From Melanocharis versteri (Eukaryota > Chordata > Aves > Passeriformes > Melanocharitidae): a stretch of 64,000 bases of DNA. Made by a program: the position numbers and the translations under genes. The stretch is taken from positions 186,001 to 250,000 of the forward strand of contig VZTG01007753.1 of NCBI GenBank assembly GCA_013397845.1. The letters run 5' to 3'. This document shows positions 57,690 to 64,000 of this stretch, piece by piece; position 1 is the first letter of the stretch, and each line of letters opens with the position of its first letter. The notes beneath the pieces were generated by a model. It was not told where the DNA came from. It was given only the letters and a program-made list of their open reading frames with translations, and made no database searches.

Positions 57690-57960
57690 TTTAATTTGCC
57701 TCCTCCCCACAGCCTCAGCCCCGCTGCTTCATCCAAGCCGGGGAGGCTCGCAAGCCTCCAGTACCAATTTATATGCTAATGGGTTTCGTTTGTAAATCAA
57801 GGCAGGCTTTGGCAGTGCCTCCCCCCACCCGAAATTCACTGGTGCGAAATGCTGTCCATCTCCACGCGCAGGGCTGGGAATTGCCCGACTCGGAGACACA
57901 AAAGACATCAAATCCTAAATAATTGGATCATTGATGGAGTTCATCCCCATGGATTAAGTT
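57690..57960. other. Candidate conserved non-coding element
   Basis: It is repeat-free and CpG-richer. It holds the octamer-like ATGCTAAT at 57773-57780 and a homeodomain-like TAATTG at 57920-57925, followed by ATCATTGATGG. These motifs are common, so conservation has to be tested by alignment. Confidence 0.3.
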
Positions 57961-59289
57961 GCTGGTTCATCTCAGCCCCTCACCTGCTCAGTAGGAGCCT
58001 TTCTAAGAAGTTTTATAATTAGTCAAGCCTGGGAGAGGAAAAGAAAGTTCCCTCCTTCTTTTCCTCTCTGGTGTTCCCTGATTTCCTTCTTCAGAGCTCT
58101 TCTTGGAAAGACGAGGAAATTACACCACTTAGATCCTATTTTCACTTTTGTACCTGAACAGGGCAAGTCTGCTACGAACCTGTCCATGTCCAGGATGGGA
58201 ATCAAATGGAGTTATGAAGGTCCTGGATTATTGCCTGTCTCCTGCTGGATGATTCCAGAAGGACCAAAGAAAAAAAAATCCTGATCCCCCAAAGGAAAGA
58301 TGTCTCTGGAAAGCTTTGATAGATCAGGAAGTCTGTTTCCTTAACAGAATTAGAATTGTGCTTAATTCATTGCCAGGTTAAAATAAGGTATTTTTATCCC
58401 TTATGTTCCCAGTGACAGATTTTGAAAGCAGGGAGGGAGAAAAAGAATTCTTAACCTGAAGGATGCTGGTGGTGCAAAAGTCCTTGACTATAAAGACAGA
58501 AATTCAGGATGGAAGTTCAGATGTGGTTTCTAAGTGGCAGAGTGGTAATTCCAACCTGGGGACTGAAATTGGAACCTCACTACACGGTGCTGCTCCAGGA
58601 TTATGAATTCAGATAGGCAGAGAGGAACATGAATTTGGGCCTTCTCCTTTGGATTCTCTGCAGAGGACACACAGGCTCAGGTATCTGCACAGAAAGTCCC
58701 TCCCTTGCCAAACAACCTCTGACAATCACTGGCTTTCCACAGGCCAGTGAAAACAGCTCAGTTTGGTATGCACAGGTTGTTATTTGGAGCAATTAACACC
58801 AGTCCTTAACACTCCAGGATTCCCAGACAAGTTTCCAGCAATCAATACCAAAAAAAGGGAAGTTACAGAGCAGTCATGCACTTCTACCTTAAAAGGCAGC
58901 CCCATCTTTGGGGAAGATTTTCTTTCCATGTATTTTTGCCCAGGATTCTTTCGTGCTGCCAGCTTTTGTGGTTTGTGGCACTCAAAGAATTCCCCAGTAT
59001 GAGCGACAGACAGGAGAATCCCACTGCTGAGTCTAGACTGGACCCACTGGTTCTAAAGATGTCTTTTGGGTGAATTTTGACCACATTCCCCTTTTGAACA
59101 CAGAAACTTTAAGAAATCCTGCATTAGCAGCAATGGACATCAATGACAAAAGACATTCACATCTCCCAGGCTGCAGGTCAGCATTGCCATGGTCCAGCCC
59201 TGCTCCTGATCCCACAGTGTCCTGTCTCTTTATGGGCAGTCATTCCTAACGAGTTTCAATGCTGATTTGTGTTATTATTTCTATCTCGA

Positions 59290-59730
59290 GCCTGTGTTAA
59301 TGCAGTTTGCTGCAAGTCAGGCTGGCTGGGAGCAGGGTGGGAGATCTGGGGCCACCTGCTACACTGGGGCCACCAGCCTGGGAAGCTGAAGGATCCTGGT
59401 GCCAAACTGGGAGCAACTGCTGGAGAGACCCAGCCCAGCTGCTGGAGAGACACATTTCGGGTGTGAACATCCCACAATTTCAATTCTGGTTGGCTGGGAA
59501 GCAGAGGATAGAGCCATCTGTGCTTATATGAGCGCTGTGTGTGTTGATGGGGTGCTGGTAAAGGCTCTGCTCTCCAGGCTGTCCATGTCTGTGTATTCCT
59601 GCTGGGAATACATGCTCCCCACACTGATCTCCAGACTTGGGAACGTGGATCTGGGGCAGGAGGAACACCATCAGCCCACTGAGTGTGGCTGTCTCTACCA
59701 CCCTTTTGCTGAACCAATAAATTCTCAAAA
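59290..59730 (+). other. Unrecognised block, possible old LTR
   Basis: A GC-richer segment with a TATA-like TATATG at 59525 and AATAAA at 59716-59721 in the same direction. A 13-bp direct repeat CTGCTGGAGAGAC occurs at 59417 and 59439. I could not find matching TG...CA ends with a target duplication, so this is only a resemblance to an LTR. Confidence 0.25.
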
Positions 59731-60952
59731 TTTTCTCATGTTTTTGTCTCCCCAGCTCTCCCTCAGGTAGGGATTACCACACTTCTGGTTAGGAATCACA
59801 TCCTAACTCCCAGTCTTGATTTTTTTCATTTCTATCTTTATATTCAGGGGCTCTTTCACCATCAGCATCCTTCAGGTTAAAGGACTCAGCCACAAACCTC
59901 TTGACGTGCTTCAGACAGACTAAAGGAGCCAGACTCTCTAAGCCTGACCATGGGGTCTCAGTTCCAAATATTCCTTCCCAGTTGGAATCCCTCTTCTCTG
60001 TCCATAGCTGTGCTGGTCTCACCATCAAGGAGACATCAGGACTTTGGGCAACCCCAGGACCCCTCAGTTCCTGGACACACCCAGCGTTCCAAAGGAATTT
60101 CACCACGTTCTTGCAAAATACCATCTCCTCTCCTTTACTGCCACTGGAAGGGCCCTTCCTCCACACCCCAATCTTCACATTTTATTTTTCCCTGGTTCGG
60201 AATTCTCCTGGATGCATCCAAGCCTCTCTCCCTCGTCGCTCCCATCTGTTGAGCCTCCCAGGCTGCAGCAGCAGCTCCGTGCTGAGCTTGGCCGCGTGCT
60301 TGGTTCCATGGAATGTTGATCCGTTCCTCTCCCTGCTCACCAGGAATCTGCTTCTCCTCGCATGATGTCTCAATCCTTCTCTGTATTGACAACATCCTTC
60401 AAAGTTTTGCCTCCAAATCTTTTATTGGCAAGCAACTTTTTTTTTTTTTTTTTTAATTCCAAGGCTTCAAATACAATTATCAAATAAATCTTCATCTTAA
60501 CTGAGGACCATTTTTATTGACTTGTGTCCTACCCCCATCATAGCTTTTTACCCTCCCCCCCTCAGCACTTTTTCTTTATCCACCAGGCACATGAATTCCC
60601 ATTTTCTCCACTAACACCACAATGAGATGTTTTGCTGAAAATAGACAAAATATTCTGATCACTGATCTAATCTCAGGGAAATCAGCTGCTTTATTTAATG
60701 AAGATAATTAAATACTAAGGACAAGAACTCTTTGACTGACTGTCTGTGCTGTGTGATCCATTTTCCATTTCCTTTTGTTTTTACTAATTCTTAAAATGGG
60801 TCCAAAGCCTTGTCTGACACTGAACGGGGATGAGCCTTTGAACAGCAAGCTGATTTGCAGTGAGAGCATCAATAAGGCCAATCTTTTAAATCACTTTATT
60901 TTGATAACTAACAATAGGTGCCAGCCCTGAAATCCAACCCTTCTTGATCTCA

Positions 60953-61045
60953 GGAATCCCTGTCCATGGCAGGGGATTGGAATTAGATAATCTTTGAGGT
61001 TTATTCCAGCCCAGGCCATTTTTGATTCTATAATTCTCTGATCTT
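60953..61045 (+). mobile_element. CR1 LINE 3' fragment (type A, short)
   Basis: AATCCCTGTCCATGGCAGGG, GATTGGAATTAGATAATC and TTTTTGATTCTATAATTCTC. Sense orientation, only the terminal 90 bp. Confidence 0.88.
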
Positions 61046-61852
61046 AGGTCAGAAGGGAGTTTAATCCACTGGCAGCAACAGAGACCCAGCAATTCCTTCC
61101 TTGCCTTCATCCTCTTCCAGAAAAATTCAGCAAAAGTGGCTGAGTAGATTTTACACCTCGAGTGGTACCAGGGCTTGGCCTGAGGGGGTTTCTGAGGAGG
61201 AAGCAGATGGTCAGCATTTAGTTCTTCCCTCTGAGGCTGAATTTTCCGTGTTCAAGTCAAGCTCCTCTGCCTTTCCTCTGTGCTCCCATATTTCCAACAG
61301 GTTGCCAGCCCTTTGCAGAGGATGTGGCCTCTTATTCCCCAGGGAAATGCAAAACACCCACGAGTGATGGAAGCCTGTGTTTGCCGAAGCCTCAAAGCTT
61401 GAGTTACAATATTAATAATGGGTACGAACATGAGATAATGTGAAAAAGCTGGCAATTATTTCAGACAATTGATCAAAGCCAAGAAACTCCTGGTACCCAT
61501 TAAGCAACTCTTTGATTGTCCATTCCCTGAAAACCCTCAACCCACACAGAGCAGGAGAGGACAATTTCCCTTTTCATTTACTTATTTCTCCTGAACAGGA
61601 ACTCCCCTGCACTTCTCTTACTTTCTGCAGAATTTGCCTCCTTCTTTCTCTCCTGCTTTCAAATCATTCCCAACATTTGCATAATTTTCTTTGGTCGTTG
61701 CCCCACCTTTGGAGAGGTCACTTGTCAAAGTGCTGCTGTGAAGTGTTGTATTTTAATTTTGAATTTCTGTGCCTTTGAAGCTGACATTTTTCATTAGAGA
61801 GGAGAAAAAATAGCAGCCTCCATCCTGCTGTGTACTGCATAAATCATAAACC
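61046..61852. other. Unique sequence, no gene recognised
   Basis: Nothing is recognised. A pyrimidine-rich stretch lies near 61560-61700. Confidence 0.5.
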
Positions 61853-62182
61853 ATCACAGAATCATGGAATGGTTTGGGATGGATGGGACCTTAAAAATCA
61901 TCTCATTTCAACCCCTTGCCATGGGCAGGGACACCTTCCACTATCCCAGGTTGCTCCAAGCCCTGTCCAACCTGGCCTTGGACACTTCCAGGGATGGGGC
62001 AGCCACAAATTCTCTGCATAACCTGTGCCAGAGCCTCACCACGCTCACAGGGAGGAATTTCTTCCCAATATCCCATCTCACTCTGCCTTCTTCAGTTTAA
62101 AACCATTCCCCCTCGTCCTGTCACTTCATCCCCTTGTCCAAATTCCCTCTCCAGCTCTCTTGGAGCCGCTTTAGGCACTGGA
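61853..62182 (-). mobile_element. CR1 LINE 3' fragment (type A)
   Basis: Starts ATCACAGAATCATGGAATGG. All type A blocks are present, with only a few changes. It extends to CTCCAGCTCTCTTGGAGCCG and TTTAGGCACTGGAAG in the RT-frame part. One of the least diverged copies here. Confidence 0.96.
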
Positions 62183-63342
62183 AGTTGTCCCTTCGGAGCT
62201 GACCATCAGGACCATCTGTCCTCTCTTTTCCTCCAAAATCCAACATCTGTCCTTTCTTTCCCAAGTCAGAAGTTCAAAGGGCTCTTGCAACCTCCTCAGG
62301 AGCCAAGGAATGTGGCTTTTCAAAGAAACAAACATCTGTGAAGCAGCTGGATAGTGAGGACTTTATTCAGCAGGGTGCTCTTGGGACTTCATCTGCTAAG
62401 CTGCCACAGCTCCTCTGGCCATCGTGGTGGCTGATGGCCTCTTCAGAAGCCATGTTATTCTTTCCTAATGTGCCAAATCCCTTTTTTTTTTTTTTTTTGT
62501 GCTTTCTGGGACACAGGAGATGAGCAAGGCCCACATCAGTGCCCTGGGACTTTTTTGGAAAATGACAGAAAAAAGATCTGAGTGAACAAGCACCTGGAGA
62601 TGTCTTCCACAGGGATCCCTTGAGGACTCTGACTTCTTCCTGCTGCAAGTGGGTTGGGGAAGCTATGAAGGGAAAAAACCAACAACAGTCTTCTTTCTTT
62701 TTTTCTTTGTTTAGATCTTGTCCCAACAGGAGCTCAGGAAGAGATATTCACCTCAGGCCCTGATTCATCTTGGACACAGACAGGAGCACAGTGAGCCCAA
62801 GCACTCCTTGAGTCACAAAAGAGAGAGACTGGAGAGAAAAACCTCCTGTGCTGGTCCTAAATCTCCCCGGAATGTTGTCTCGCTCCACATGAGCCTTTTC
62901 CTACGTGGGCAGCTGCAGTGAAGGGTGATTTAGGCCACTGAGAGGGCCACTGTAAAATGTATCAGCAACAGTGGAGTTCATGTGAAGCTGTAAAAGCAAG
63001 GTTTGCTGTTATTTAACATATGGAAGAAATGTACAAAGGAAAATTGGGCTGGAATCAAACTAGAAGGATTTACAGAGAGATGTGAGGCACAAAAGGGTGA
63101 AGGAGACCCTCCCTTTGAGTCACAAATTTCAGAGTGGCCCCTCTTGCTGTCTAAACTCCTGATGGAGCCAAGGTGCATTCAGATCTAATCTTAGTCTCAG
63201 ACTTGTGCAATGGTTTATGTCTAATGGATTTATCCACACAAAGTTTATAATAATTAACACTGAGTACCTGCATAGGTTGGTAATGTGGCATTATTAATAA
63301 TTCAGCTTGATATCAGCAATGTATTGAGGATCTGCAATGAGT
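62183..63342. other. Unique sequence, no gene recognised
   Basis: A run of about 18 T lies at 62482-62499. No gene or repeat family is recognised. Confidence 0.5.
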
Positions 63343-63592
63343 AAAGATCTCTCCACCTTGGACAAGGAAGGATCTCTCAGTTTAGGGAATCTCAAACATA
63401 GAGGGGTGTCCCTGCTCCAGGGAAGACTCACCTGGAACACAATCCCATTGGAATTCTGGGACAACTCAAATGGGAGTCATGCAAAGATCCAATGCTGGGA
63501 AAAGGTCTCTCTGCCTTGAGGAGCCACCTTGAGAGGCATCCCAGCTCCAGGGGAGGAGATCACTTCCATGACAACTCAAAGAAGGCTCATTT
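63343..63592. repeat. Diverged tandem duplication, two units
   Basis: AAAGATCTCTCCACCTTG (63343) matches AAAGGTCTCTCTGCCTTG (63501). Later, AGAGGGGTGTCCCTGCTCCA matches AGAGGCATCCCAGCTCCA, and GACAACTCAAATGGGAGTCA matches GACAACTCAAAGAAGGCTCA. The units are about 158 and 92 bp, so the second lost parts or the first gained them. Function unknown. Confidence 0.55.
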
Positions 63593-64000
63593 AGGTGTCA
63601 TATTTATGGAATAAAGTAGTTGGTTCAGAGTCAAATCGCAACAAATGGAAATGGATGAATGAAACTCCTCATACCCAGAAGTTTCTCTGTTCCCTGATAA
63701 ATGAGCCTTGAAAAAGCCACCTGTAACTCGTGCTTTGATCAGTGTTCCAAGCTCCTGTGCATCCATGCTCACTGCATCACTCTGCTCCTCTGTGACTTTC
63801 CTGGAGGACTTCTTGGCCCAGATACAACTCAGGCTTTACCTCCTCTGGGTTCTGGACCAAACTACTGTTCGTTTGGTTAAGGGGTTGAGTGAATCCATCA
63901 GAGTGGCCCAGGTAAAAGGCTTTGCATTTTCTTCCATTTTCAGACTCTCCGCAATTTTCCAGCACAGACGCGTTTTCCCAGTGTAGCAACCAAGACACAC
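63593..64000. other. Unique sequence to the window end
   Basis: No gene is recognised. Frames of 60-90 codons overlap on both strands. The window edge could cut a feature. Confidence 0.45.

Larger units (their letters stand above)
56066..60952. other. Longest interval without recognised CR1, 4.9 kb
   Basis: No gene is recognised. It includes a purine-rich stretch (57308-57610), a candidate conserved element (57690-57960), an unrecognised GC-richer block (59290-59730) that resembles an LTR, and a T run near 60429-60453. CpGs are more frequent than elsewhere at 57480-57900. Confidence 0.45.

Noticed and set aside
57121..57710. Two minus-strand frames of about 100 codons with S/L/F/P-rich composition
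   Set aside because: They reflect the purine-rich plus strand and have no domain signature.
60429..60453. Long T runs here and at 21530, 27762, 33239, 36279, 47100 and 62482
   Set aside because: Ordinary homopolymers. No processed pseudogene or SINE body could be seen next to them.
1..64000. tRNA, rRNA, CRISPR arrays, bacterial operons or toxin systems
   Set aside because: None was seen. The composition and repeats are those of a bird chromosome. Long spaced direct repeats of CRISPR type are absent, as far as reading by eye can tell.

Overview
The window looks like non-coding DNA from a bird, most likely a songbird. The main evidence is the many short, 5'-truncated CR1 LINE copies that share one 3' end. 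On the minus strand their ends read CAGAATCATAGAATGG followed by GTTTGGGTTGGAAGGGACC, and on the plus strand they end in repeats of ATTCTATG. One 368-bp solo retroviral LTR with a 6-bp target duplication also fits a bird genome. The songbird assignment is my inference from the CR1 style. I find no protein-coding gene, rRNA, tRNA or CRISPR array that I can support. Open frames longer than 100 codons are repeat-derived or at chance level.

Most features are CR1 copies. By hand count there are about 43 pieces covering roughly 10 kb, or about 16% of the window, in both orientations and with more on the minus strand. In the entries, type A means copies with CCATGGGCAGGGAC and CCAGGGATGGGGCAGCCACA. 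Type B means copies with AAGTGCCACATC or GGATGGTGACTCCACCAC and a tail such as GACTCGATGGTCTTGGA. Type C means older, more decayed copies. They are dense at 3-6 kb, 13.9-19.5 kb, 22.3-23.9 kb, 37-46 kb and 50.8-52.2 kb. The longest (50,993-51,744) lies in a three-copy cluster. Two copies (5.6-5.9 kb and 54.9-55.1 kb) form back-to-back inverted pairs, and one of these has a second element inserted in it.

The solo LTR lies at 6,354-6,721 on the minus strand. Simple and tandem repeats include a GGAAT-based array at 21,988-22,334 that abuts the 3' end of a CR1 copy and ends in a homogeneous 12/24-bp block. Others are a TCTTC pentamer array at 53 kb, an A/C-only tract at 24.6 kb, and perfect short minisatellites at 25.03 kb and 33.43 kb.

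Several points concern assembly quality. There are single N characters at 3,846, 22,141, 37,091 and 37,789, and a 111-N gap at 42,397-42,507. The N at 37,789 separates two identical copies of about 619 bp, which looks like an unmerged contig overlap and not a biological duplication.

The rest is unique sequence with no recognisable gene. A few intervals are free of repeats, carry more CpG than their surroundings or rich homeodomain-like AT motifs, and could be conserved non-coding elements or, at 33.8-34.0 kb, an exon. The longest stretch without a recognised CR1 copy is 56,066-60,952. No novel gene system is evident. The most interesting signals are the repeat array at a CR1 tail, the nested and inverted CR1 structures, the intact solo LTR and the candidate constrained islands.
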